Source of the DNA: Bacteroidales bacterium
GTDB lineage: Bacteria > Bacteroidota > Bacteroidia > Bacteroidales > UBA1715
Assembly (NCBI GenBank): GCA_027858745.1
Contig: JAQICB010000152.1
Coordinates: forward strand, 1-33,267
Reading direction: 5' to 3'
DNA: 33,267 bases
The notes under the pieces are model-generated. The model saw only the letters and a program-made list of their open reading frames with translations, was not told where the DNA came from and made no database searches. The first letter of the stretch is position 1. Every line of letters starts with the position of its first letter. Both the position numbers and the translations under genes were made by a program. This document shows, in pieces, positions 16,956 to 24,392 of this stretch.

Positions 16956-17693
16956 ATGACAGGCACACTTATTAATGCCGGTGCTGTTTTGCTTGGGGGA
17001 AGTATAGGCTTGTTGATGCATGCAAAACTGCCGGAGAAAATAACAAAAATTGTATTTCAGGCAATAGGCTTATTTACTGTTTTTCTTGGCGTTAAAATGG
17101 CTCTTGAAACAGATAATATTTTATGCATGATTCTGAGTTTGGTACTCGGTTCTATTATTGGTCAGATTTTGGATATTGACAGATTTTTACAAAAATTAGG
17201 AACTAATTTATACGGAAAAGGTGGTTCTGCCGGTATGAGGATGTTACGAAGAATATTGTATACTAAAAATACAGACACTTCCGATACAGAAAAGTCACAA
17301 CGGTTTATGAATGGCGTAGTCTCATCTTTTTTGATTTTTTGTATGGGCTCTATGGCTATTCTTGGTGCAATAGAGGATGGCTTGGGAAAAGAACCGAACT
17401 TGTTGATGGCAAAATCTGTACTTGACGGTTTTGCGTCAATTGCTTTTGCTGCAAGTATGGGCGTAGGTGTGCTTTTTTCAATAATACCTTTACTTGTGTT
17501 TCAAGGAGGTATTTCTCTTTTGGCAACTCATATTACTCAATTTTTTGGCGAAGCGGTTATTGTTGAACTGTCTGCTGTTGGAGGAATTCTTTTGATTGGC
17601 TTAGGGTTTTCTATGTTGAAAATTGTGAAAATTCCGGTAATTAATATGTTGCCGGCACTCATAGTTTGTCTTTTTTTGGCATATTTTATGTAA
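16956..17693 (+). CDS. DUF554 family membrane protein
   Basis: A 245-residue inner-membrane protein with about seven hydrophobic segments, matching DUF554 (YdfK-type) proteins: MTGTLINAGAVLLGGSIGLL at the start, GLFTVFLGVKMAL, VLGSIIGQILDID, FCMGSMAILGAIEDGL, and LDGFASIAFAASMGVGVLFS. The family function is not settled; a transport role has been suggested from its topology. It lies 4 bp after rimO and is likely cotranscribed with it, but no functional link is evident. Confidence 0.85.
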   Translation: MTGTLINAGAVLLGGSIGLLMHAKLPEKITKIVFQAIGLFTVFLGVKMALETDNILCMILSLVLGSIIGQILDIDRFLQKLGTNLYGKGGSAGMRMLRRILYTKNTDTSDTEKSQRFMNGVVSSFLIFCMGSMAILGAIEDGLGKEPNLLMAKSVLDGFASIAFAASMGVGVLFSIIPLLVFQGGISLLATHITQFFGEAVIVELSAVGGILLIGLGFSMLKIVKIPVINMLPALIVCLFLAYFM

Positions 17694-17711
17694 CGTAGTG
17701 TAAAAAAAATG

Positions 17712-17719
17712 TAAGTTTG
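17712..17719 (+). promoter_or_regulatory. -7 promoter element of the DUF1573 gene
   Basis: TAAGTTTG fully matches TAnnTTTG, 49 bases before the ATG at 17769, suggesting a leader of about 43 bases. Confidence 0.5.
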
Positions 17720-17768
17720 CAGGTGTTATTCGAATTGTAACATATTTATTCATTTAAATTATTTTATT

Positions 17769-18152
17769 ATGAAAAAAGTAATATATTTATTTCTAATCAT
17801 GTGTGGTTTTTCTGTATTATCACACGCACAAACAAATACAGATTCTCTCGTTTTTGACCACATAGTTTATGATTATGGTACCATTTCTCAAGGGAGTGAC
17901 GGTGCGTGTCAGTTTACATTAACCAACAATGGTGACAATCCCATTATTTTGAGTAATGTAAAAGCTTCATGTGGATGTACAATTCCAACTTGGCCGCGAA
18001 CTCCGATTAATCCAGGAGAATCTGCTGTTATTGATGTGAAGTATGATACAAAACGTATTGGACGATTCAATAAAGCTATAACGGTTTATTCTAATGCGGC
18101 AAATTCTCCTGTTGTGCTTCGAATAATGGGTAGTGTTGAAGTTGCTAAATAA
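17769..18152 (+). CDS. DUF1573 exported protein
   Basis: A 127-residue exported protein. A signal peptide (MKKVIYLFLIMCGFSVLSHAQ) is followed by one DUF1573 immunoglobulin-like beta domain: FDHIVYDYGTISQG, CQFTLTNNGDNPIILSNVKASCGCTIPTWP, INPGESAVIDVKYDT and GRFNKAITVYSNA. The SCGCTIP motif with a cysteine pair is typical. These proteins are abundant in Bacteroidota and periplasmic or envelope-located, of unknown role. The gene has its own promoter and a strong terminator. Confidence 0.9.
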   Translation: MKKVIYLFLIMCGFSVLSHAQTNTDSLVFDHIVYDYGTISQGSDGACQFTLTNNGDNPIILSNVKASCGCTIPTWPRTPINPGESAVIDVKYDTKRIGRFNKAITVYSNAANSPVVLRIMGSVEVAK

Positions 18153-18164
18153 TTAATGATACCT

Positions 18165-18202
18165 AAACGATTTTCTTATAACTAAGAAAATCGTTTTTTT
18201 TT
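18165..18202 (+). terminator. Terminator after the DUF1573 gene
   Basis: Perfect 14-bp stem AAACGATTTTCTTA (18165-18178) with TAAGAAAATCGTTT (18183-18196), 4-base loop, followed by a T-run to 18202. It ends only 6 bases before the trmD ATG. Confidence 0.88.
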
Positions 18203-18208
18203 GAATGT

Positions 18209-18883
18209 ATGAGAATTGATATTTTAACTGTTTTACCCGCTTTGTTAGAAAGTCCTTTTAATATGTCAATTATTAAAAGAGCTCAAGATAATAATGTGGC
18301 AAAAATAGTTGTTCACGATATTCGTGAGTATTCTACCAATAAACACAAACGGGTAGATGATTATATGTTTGGAGGAGGTGCAGGAATGGTTATTCAAGTA
18401 GAACCCGTGCATCGGTGTATACAAAAATTACAAGCAGAGAGAACATACGACGAAATTATCTATATGACTCCTGATGCACCTACATTTACTCAAAAAGATG
18501 CAAATCAATTATCATTATTCAAAAACATAATCATTATTTGTGGTCATTATAAAGGTATTGATTCACGTATTCGAGAACAAATTGTTACACGAGAATTTTC
18601 GATAGGAGATTATGTAATTACCGGAGGAGAGCTTGCCGCAGCAGTTGTGACCGATGCTATTGTTCGATTAATTCCGGGAGCAATGTCCGATATTAGCTCT
18701 GCTTTGAGCGATTCCTTTCAAGATAATTTATTAGCACCACCGGTGTATACTCGTCCCGAAGAGTATAATGGCTGGACAGTTCCCAAAATTCTTTTGTCAG
18801 GAAATACGAAAGAGATTGAGAAATGGCAACTTGAACAGTCAATTGAACGAACGAAACAGATTAGACCAGATTTATTACAATAA
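18209..18883 (+). CDS. trmD: tRNA (guanine(37)-N1)-methyltransferase TrmD
   Basis: SPOUT-fold methyltransferase that makes m1G37 next to the anticodon, preventing frameshifts. Starts [21 protein letters not shown]; contains [27 protein letters not shown], and [21 protein letters not shown], the trefoil-knot residues that bind SAM, and [19 protein letters not shown] with the catalytic aspartate region. At 224 residues it is the usual length for Bacteroidota. A terminator sits 6 bp upstream, so trmD must be transcribed by read-through or from a promoter within or before that hairpin. No rimM, rpsP or rplS is adjacent, unlike in many bacteria. Confidence 0.95.
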   Translation: MRIDILTVLPALLESPFNMSIIKRAQDNNVAKIVVHDIREYSTNKHKRVDDYMFGGGAGMVIQVEPVHRCIQKLQAERTYDEIIYMTPDAPTFTQKDANQLSLFKNIIIICGHYKGIDSRIREQIVTREFSIGDYVITGGELAAAVVTDAIVRLIPGAMSDISSALSDSFQDNLLAPPVYTRPEEYNGWTVPKILLSGNTKEIEKWQLEQSIERTKQIRPDLLQ

Positions 18884-18894
18884 AGAATCATAAG

Positions 18895-18925
18895 CTGAGT
18901 TCGACGTGATTTTTCGAGTTCAGAT
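18895..18925 (+). repeat. Single degenerate copy of the CTGAGTTC repeat core
   Basis: CTGAGTTCGACGTGATTTTT followed by CGAGTTCAGAT matches the first 30 bases of the terminal repeats (33050-33080 and the reverse complement of 104-134). It begins 11 bases after the trmD stop codon. The long palindromes of the terminal copies are missing here. Confidence 0.65.
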
Positions 18926-18963
18926 TAGCTCCGCTGAGCTCGTCCTTTGTCCTCGGTTGATAT

Positions 18964-19002
18964 AAAAAAGAGGCTACTGAATTAGGGATAGCCTCTTTTT
19001 TT
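18964..19002. terminator. Bidirectional terminator between trmD and the SPFH gene
   Basis: Stem AAAAAAGAGGCTA (18964-18976) pairs with TAGCCTCTTTTTT (18989-19001) across a 12-base loop. T-runs exist on both strands. It lies between convergent genes. Confidence 0.85.
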
Positions 19003-19023
19003 ATGTTTAAAGTTAGTCAAGTA

Positions 19024-19965
19024 TTATTTTTCAACCACCTTTTTGGTATTATCAATAACCGACATTGCCGTTGCAAGCATGCTGCTTATGTCGTTCATGT
19101 TTTGAGGGATAATCATCGTGTTATTAATTTGAGCCAGTTTCCCAAACTCTTGGAGATATTGTTCAGCAATACGCAGGTTAACAGCTTCAATGCCATTTTC
19201 ATGACCAATTGCTTCAGATATTTGTTTTAATCCGGTTGCTGTGGCAGTTGCAAGAGCTTCAATTTCGGACGCACGACCAACAGCTTCATTGATTCTTTTT
19301 TGTTTTTCACCTTCCGAACGAGCTATGAGTTCTTGCTTGTCACCGTCGGCAACGTTAATTTTTGCTTGTTTTGTACCTTCTGACTGAGCTATTGTTGCAC
19401 GTTTTTCACGTTCGGCTCTCATTTGTTTTTCCATAGCATCTTTAATACTTTGGGGGGGGATAATGTTTTTCACTTCGTATCGAGTTACTTTTACACCCCA
19501 TGGGTCACTCGCTTTGTCAACAGCTTCAACAATTACAGAGTTTATAGAATCACGTTCTTCAAACGTTTTATCTAATTCTAATTTTCCAATAACACTTCTC
19601 ATTGTTGTTTGAGCAAGTTGAATTGCTGCAAAAACGTAGTTGTCGATTCCGTAAGAAGCTTTTTTTGCGTCCACAACCTGAAGATAGAGTATACCGTCTA
19701 CTTCGACGGAAATGTTGTCTTTGGTAATACAGGTTTGCGAGGCAACATCTATTGCTTGTTCTTTTAATGTGTGTTTGTAAGAAACTTTATCAATAAAAGG
19801 AATGATAATTTTAAACCCTGCTAAAAGTGTTGTATAATACTTTCCTAAACGTTCAATAATATATGCTTGACGTTGAGGAACTACTTTTATAGAATTTATA
19901 AAGATAAAAAAGAGAAGGATTAAAAATCCAATCAAAAAAATACTTGGTATGTCCATTGTTTCCAT
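19024..19965 (-). CDS. SPFH/Band 7 (stomatin/QmcA-like) membrane protein
   Basis: A 313-residue prohibitin-homology protein. An N-terminal membrane helix (about 6-25) is followed by the Band 7 domain starting KVVPQRQAYIIERLGKYY, with KEQAIDVASQTCITKDNISVEVDGILYLQV, ERDSINSVIVEAVDKASDPWGVKVTRYEVKNI and IIPPQSIKDAMEKQMRAEREKRA. Residues about 185-245 are an Ala/Glu/Lys-rich coiled coil (two IARSEGEKQ-like repeats). Such proteins form large rings in the membrane and organise membrane domains or protease complexes. The NfeD-like gene lies 11 bp upstream on the same strand, the classic SPFH-NfeD operon. An eight-C run codes for the IIPPQ motif and is in frame. Confidence 0.92.
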   Translation of the reverse strand: METMDIPSIFLIGFLILLFFIFINSIKVVPQRQAYIIERLGKYYTTLLAGFKIIIPFIDKVSYKHTLKEQAIDVASQTCITKDNISVEVDGILYLQVVDAKKASYGIDNYVFAAIQLAQTTMRSVIGKLELDKTFEERDSINSVIVEAVDKASDPWGVKVTRYEVKNIIPPQSIKDAMEKQMRAEREKRATIAQSEGTKQAKINVADGDKQELIARSEGEKQKRINEAVGRASEIEALATATATGLKQISEAIGHENGIEAVNLRIAEQYLQEFGKLAQINNTMIIPQNMNDISSMLATAMSVIDNTKKVVEK

Positions 19966-19976
19966 GATAAATAATA

Positions 19977-20420
19977 TTATTTAGTTACTGTGAGTGTTAT
20001 GCTGTCTTTTTTTATAATAGTGACCCTGTCGTCTTTTTTAATTTTGTCTGTTGATAAAGCGCCCCATGCTGCACCTTTGAATTCAATTCGACCGTGATTT
20101 TTTTCAAAGTCGGTAAGTGCGATTGCTTGTTTCCCGATAAATTCATCTTCCAATTCATCTTTATCGATAGCAGTTTGGTTGAAAAAATTTCGGTGAAGAA
20201 CTCTGCGTAATGCCACCAGTGATATGATAGAAATTGATAAAAATAAGGCAAGTTGTATGGTAAGAGAAACATTGGTAAACAACATTAAAAAAGAGGTTGC
20301 CAACGCACCTAATCCAAAGAAAATGATAATTAATCCCGGAAAAATAAATTCAAGCAATAATCCGATTATGCCCGCAATCATCCATATTACTGATGGATCT
20401 GAAAAAATACTTTCGTTCAT
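19977..20420 (-). CDS. NfeD-like membrane protein
   Basis: A 147-residue protein of the short NfeD type. Three hydrophobic segments occupy about 11-75 (VIWMIAGIIGLLLEFIFPG opens the first), and residues 90-147 form the soluble OB-fold domain (EFIGKQAIALTDFEKNHGRIEFKGAAWGALS, then DRVTIIKKDSITLTV). The N-terminal ClpP-like protease domain of long NfeD proteins is absent. It is expected to bind the SPFH protein encoded 11 bp downstream. The start lies only 11 bp after a hairpin terminator, so its promoter is unclear; TATCTTTA inside the hairpin loop is a weak match on the minus strand. Confidence 0.88.
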   Translation of the reverse strand: MNESIFSDPSVIWMIAGIIGLLLEFIFPGLIIIFFGLGALATSFLMLFTNVSLTIQLALFLSISIISLVALRRVLHRNFFNQTAIDKDELEDEFIGKQAIALTDFEKNHGRIEFKGAAWGALSTDKIKKDDRVTIIKKDSITLTVTK

Positions 20421-20431
20421 ATAGGTAAAAA

Positions 20432-20481
20432 AAATGTTTCTGAAAATCTTTATAAAGATAGATTAATTTTCAGAAACATTT
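20432..20481 (-). terminator. Terminator after the T9SS-tail protein gene
   Basis: A perfect 16-bp stem: AAATGTTTCTGAAAAT (20432-20447) pairs with 20466-20481 across an 18-base loop. On the minus strand it is followed by eight T, so it ends the 20504-21730 gene. Confidence 0.82.
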
Positions 20482-20503
20482 CATTATTTATTATAAACTT
20501 ATT

Positions 20504-21730
20504 TTATTGAATGAGTATAGTTTGATTAAACGTGTCTGCAACTATTGAGTACGTACCTGGCGAAAGATTAACTGTACATTGTTGTTGACAGGTTCCTTGA
20601 GAAACAAGTTGACCTGTTAAAGAATATATTGTATAATCAATATCCACACCTTTATTATTACTGATAGTTAATGAATGATCAAAAACCTCAATGGTAATAT
20701 TATTTTCTGCCGTTTCAATATCTGTTTCATCTACTTCAACATATTCGCTTTCGGCAATATTTGACATTGCTAAACTAAAAGGTCCGGAGTTTGCTTTCAG
20801 AACTGTAGGCCAACATGCTGAAGTCATGAGATATCCGATTCTATAAAAATATATTCCATCTTCTTCGATACTTCTGTCCTGTGTCGAAAATGTCGGGTTT
20901 GATAAATTTATGTCTGAAATGGATATTGAGTCGTATCTTACAAAATTATCTCTTGTTTTACTACGGAACATGATAATTTTTTCAATTTTTCCTGATTGAA
21001 ACATTTCTATATCTTTTGTATTACCCCATTTAATTTGCGGCGATCCGTTGATTAAACTTAATTCAATAGTTGGTGGTTCTGCCGACGTGCTATATGCAGA
21101 TTTTGTGTCGTCATTAAAAATTGCCTGTATTTGGTATGATGTGTTGGGTGAGTTTGCAGTCTCAAAATCTTCATACACACTGAGAGAATCAAATGGTAGA
21201 GTATCAATGGCAAACCATTCTTCTTGTAACTTGTATATAATATATTCTTTAATGTTATTTTCGGTTTCTCGTTCCCACACCACATTGTTTAAATTAGTTG
21301 TTGTGTCAACGCGAATCATACAAATAGACGGTTCGTAAACTGTCACATCGGGAGGGAAGAGTATGATGTTATCCATAAACATATTACCTTCGTCTTGAAT
21401 TATGTAATTGTTTATTATATGATTTTCAAATCCGTACTTAGAAAAGGTGATTTCTAGATTAGCCGGCCAATATGGATTAGGAATGCCGGTCGAGTTTTCG
21501 TGTAAATCAAAACTGATAGAGTAAAAGCCTTCACTATTGGTAGTTGTATTGTGCGGTTCTATTATTGTATTACCGGTTGTTGATGTAGTTGTATTATTAA
21601 TTGAAACATCAATACCGGATTGATCCCCAATGACGTTTGTTTGAATATTCCCTGTTATCGTAACGGTCTGACAAATACTTACAGACCAAAAAATAATTCC
21701 GAAAAGTGTTAAAAGTCCTTTATTTTTCAT
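20504..21730 (-). CDS. Secreted protein with type IX secretion C-terminal tail
   Basis: A 408-residue secreted protein starting at the ATG at 21730 (MKNKGLLTLFGIIFWSVSICQ is the signal peptide); the longer frame to 21790 adds residues without a signal character. The mature start (VTITGNIQTNV and onward, about 100 residues) looks like a carboxypeptidase-regulatory or CNA-B beta domain. The middle (about 130-310) has fibronectin-III-like features such as VVWERETENNIKEYIIYKL. The last 70 residues (DIDYTIYSLTGQLVSQG, then LSPGTYSIVADTFNQTILIQ) match the type A T9SS sorting domain. It is therefore predicted to cross the outer membrane and be released or anchored at the surface. No catalytic motif is recognised. 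Confidence 0.82.
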   Translation of the reverse strand: MKNKGLLTLFGIIFWSVSICQTVTITGNIQTNVIGDQSGIDVSINNTTTSTTGNTIIEPHNTTTNSEGFYSISFDLHENSTGIPNPYWPANLEITFSKYGFENHIINNYIIQDEGNMFMDNIILFPPDVTVYEPSICMIRVDTTTNLNNVVWERETENNIKEYIIYKLQEEWFAIDTLPFDSLSVYEDFETANSPNTSYQIQAIFNDDTKSAYSTSAEPPTIELSLINGSPQIKWGNTKDIEMFQSGKIEKIIMFRSKTRDNFVRYDSISISDINLSNPTFSTQDRSIEEDGIYFYRIGYLMTSACWPTVLKANSGPFSLAMSNIAESEYVEVDETDIETAENNITIEVFDHSLTISNNKGVDIDYTIYSLTGQLVSQGTCQQQCTVNLSPGTYSIVADTFNQTILIQ

Positions 21731-21982
21731 TGTGGTAGATTTTAGATTTTTATTTCTGTAAATATAGTGGTTTGTTTTATGAAAAACCAAATTTTTTTCA
21801 CACTTTTTTTATTATCTAATCTTCTGTTACACAATTTTTTAATACAATGTAGGGGATTGTTTTATTTAGTTGTTGTATATAATTATATAGGTGAGTTTCC
21901 TTTTCTTTTTCATGTTTTTTGTATACATTTAATTTTTTTATGGTTTAGGGAGTATTTTGTCTTCTTTTTTTATGAAACCATG

Positions 21983-21990
21983 TATATTTG
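21983..21990 (+). promoter_or_regulatory. -7 promoter element of the TPR/SpoIIE gene
   Basis: TATATTTG fully matches TAnnTTTG; TTTG at 21956-21959 lies 23 bases upstream as a possible -33 element. Transcription would begin near 21997, just before the ATG at 22005. The intergenic stretch 21731-21982 holds nothing else I can name. Confidence 0.6.
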
Positions 21991-22004
21991 TGAAAATTTT
22001 GAAT

Positions 22005-24389
22005 ATGAACGGGAAAAAATATATACTTTTATTTTTTTATGCTTTCCTTTCTGTAATAGTGCAAGGTCAGATTTCAGAGCAAACAGATTCGCTTAAAAAC
22101 CCGAATTCTTATCTTCAGGTTCAAGCAGATATTCAGGCAGCTCAACGTTCTATAGCACAGCAAAATGAAGATTCCACCTTGTTTTATTATAATTCTGCTT
22201 TAGAAAGTGCGCAAAATGCTGAGTTTCTATTTTTGGAAGCTCATGTTTTGTATAATATTGGTAAAGTTTTTTTAATGCTTCAGCAAAAAGATACCGCTGT
22301 TGTTGTGTTTTCTCGGGCAGCTGATATTTGGCGAAAAAATGAAAATTATTATGAGTTAAATAAAACATTAACCAATATATCTTCAATTCTTCAAGAAAAG
22401 GGTGCGAGTTTAAAAGGTTTACAAATATCTCAAGAAGCTATAGATGCTGCACAAAAAGCTGACTATGAAAGAGGTGAGGGGATTGCGTATTTGTTGAGAG
22501 GAAATTTCTTGTATAGTGTAGCTCGATACGAAGAGGCCTTGGAACATTTTCTTGCAGCAAGTGATATTTTTCAAAATATTAATTTTAAAGCCGGTGTTGG
22601 TATGTGTTATAATAGCATTGCAAATATATACAACACTCTTGAACAACATGATAGAGCTTTAGATTATTATACACGAAATTATGAACTTCAAAAAGAAACA
22701 GGCAATAGATTAGAAGAAGCAAATTCAGCTTTAAATATTGGTACCTATTATATAGGCATAAAAGGAAATAATTTTGATGAGTTTACCGAACGTCGTAATG
22801 TCGATTCGATGTTTCAGTATTTGAATATAGCAATAGACACGTATGAACAATTGCAGAATCCCATGGGGATTATTCAAGCCTCTACTAATCTTGGTTTGTC
22901 GTATTTGTATATGAAAAATCCTGATTATGAAAAATCTCGTGAGTTTTTGTTGCGTGCTCAAAAATTAGCTCAACGTAATGATATTCCATCAGAAATAGCT
23001 CGAGCAAAACGTAATATGGCTTTGTTGCATACACGTATGGGTAAATATGAGATGGCAATTGCTGCTTTTAATGAAGCCTACAACTTATTTGTTGAATTAC
23101 ATTTGACTGAAGATGAATTAATGTTATATAAACGTATTTCTGAAGTATATGCTGCCCAAAATGAGTATCAAACAGCATATTCATATTTAAGAAAATACGA
23201 TAAAATGGAAGATTCATTAAGGCAAAGAGAGTCGCAACGGTTAATTGACCAACTTTCTATTCGGTATGAATCGGAGTTGAAAGATCAACAGATTGCAAGT
23301 GCTAAAGTACGTGAAAAGGATTTGAGAGATCGAAATTTTGTGCAAGAACGCTTTAATTTGGTACTTAAAATAGCTATCGGTGCTATTGCAATATTTTTGG
23401 TGCTTGTGTTTTATCAATTTTTGCAAAAACGAAAAGCCAACAAATTATTAACTTCACGAAATATTGAAATTACGAAGCAAAAAGAGGAGATTGAGTTGCA
23501 ACGAAATAGAGTACTTGAGCAAAAAGATATTATTGAGGAACAACAGCAAAATATTATCGATAGTATTCATTATGCCAGTCGAATTCAGGAGGCAATTTTA
23601 CCACAAAAAGAAACTATATCAGAGATTTTTAATGATAATTTATTTGTATTGTTTAAACCACGAGATATTGTAAGTGGGGATTTTTATTGGATAGGTAAAA
23701 AGTTTGATAAGCATATATTTATGGCTTCTGACTGTACAGGTCATGGTGTTCCGGGGGCATTCATGAGTATGTTGGGAACTGCATTTTTGAATGATATTAT
23801 TGTGGGAGAATCTGACACTGTTTCTTCTTATGAAATACTGAATACGCTTCGCGAGTATGTGATTACATCACTACGTCAAACCGGAAAAGAAGGTGAACAA
23901 AAAGATGGAATGGACGTTGCTTTGTGCATGTATGATGAAAAAACAAAAATTGTTGATTTTGCGGGAGCAAATAATCCTTTGGTTGTCGTGCGTGAAGGTG
24001 AAATAGAAAATGATTTTGAGACCTCACGTATTAAATTACAAACATTCGTTTCGGCTTCAAATTCAAAAACCTATTCTATAATTCAAGCTCAAGGCGACAA
24101 AATGCCTATTGGTATTTATGATAATCAAAAACCTTTTGTTTCGGTGTCATTGCAACTCCAAGAAGGTGACACCTTATATGTTTTTTCTGATGGCTATCAA
24201 GATCAATTCGGCGGCGAGAAAAACAAGAAGTTTATGATTAAACGATTAAAACAGCTATTTGTCGATATTAATGGTTTTGATGTGCATAGTCAACATAATC
24301 TGTTGGATAAAACTCTCGATAATTGGATGAAACAATCCGATGCTGAGCAAGTTGATGATATTTTGGTAATTGGATTTAAAGTTTCATAA
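22005..24389 (+). CDS. TPR-repeat SpoIIE/PP2C-type phosphatase, membrane-anchored
   Basis: A 794-residue signalling protein. A signal sequence (MNGKKYILLFFYAFLSVIVQGQ) is followed by a periplasmic domain of about six or more TPR units (about 30-420; for example NIGKVFLMLQQKDTAVVVFSRAADIW), a transmembrane helix at about 450-472 (LKIAIGAIAIFLVLVFYQFL), a coiled coil rich in KQKEEIELQRN, and a cytoplasmic SpoIIE/PP2C phosphatase domain (about 545-790) with SGDFYWIG, ASDCTGHGVPGAFMSMLG, DGMDVALC and YVFSDGYQDQFGG; metal-binding aspartates are present. The start at 21957 would include residues ahead of the promoter, so 22005 is preferred. murF-alr follows 3 bp later. It probably turns an envelope signal into dephosphorylation of an anti-sigma or anti-anti-sigma type partner; the partner is not in the window. 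Confidence 0.9.
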   Translation: MNGKKYILLFFYAFLSVIVQGQISEQTDSLKNPNSYLQVQADIQAAQRSIAQQNEDSTLFYYNSALESAQNAEFLFLEAHVLYNIGKVFLMLQQKDTAVVVFSRAADIWRKNENYYELNKTLTNISSILQEKGASLKGLQISQEAIDAAQKADYERGEGIAYLLRGNFLYSVARYEEALEHFLAASDIFQNINFKAGVGMCYNSIANIYNTLEQHDRALDYYTRNYELQKETGNRLEEANSALNIGTYYIGIKGNNFDEFTERRNVDSMFQYLNIAIDTYEQLQNPMGIIQASTNLGLSYLYMKNPDYEKSREFLLRAQKLAQRNDIPSEIARAKRNMALLHTRMGKYEMAIAAFNEAYNLFVELHLTEDELMLYKRISEVYAAQNEYQTAYSYLRKYDKMEDSLRQRESQRLIDQLSIRYESELKDQQIASAKVREKDLRDRNFVQERFNLVLKIAIGAIAIFLVLVFYQFLQKRKANKLLTSRNIEITKQKEEIELQRNRVLEQKDIIEEQQQNIIDSIHYASRIQEAILPQKETISEIFNDNLFVLFKPRDIVSGDFYWIGKKFDKHIFMASDCTGHGVPGAFMSMLGTAFLNDIIVGESDTVSSYEILNTLREYVITSLRQTGKEGEQKDGMDVALCMYDEKTKIVDFAGANNPLVVVREGEIENDFETSRIKLQTFVSASNSKTYSIIQAQGDKMPIGIYDNQKPFVSVSLQLQEGDTLYVFSDGYQDQFGGEKNKKFMIKRLKQLFVDINGFDVHSQHNLLDKTLDNWMKQSDAEQVDDILVIGFKVS

Positions 24390-24392
24390 TGT

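Noticed and set aside
19451-19460. Eight-base G/C homopolymer in the SPFH gene as a second phase-variable tract
   Set aside because: The reading frame is intact and the run encodes the IIPPQ motif normal for the family; only a read-level count could raise it again.
21767-22096. A 109-codon plus-strand frame between the T9SS cargo gene and the TPR phosphatase
   Set aside because: It is hydrophobic from T-rich sequence, overlaps the phosphatase signal peptide in another frame, crosses its promoter, and resembles no family.
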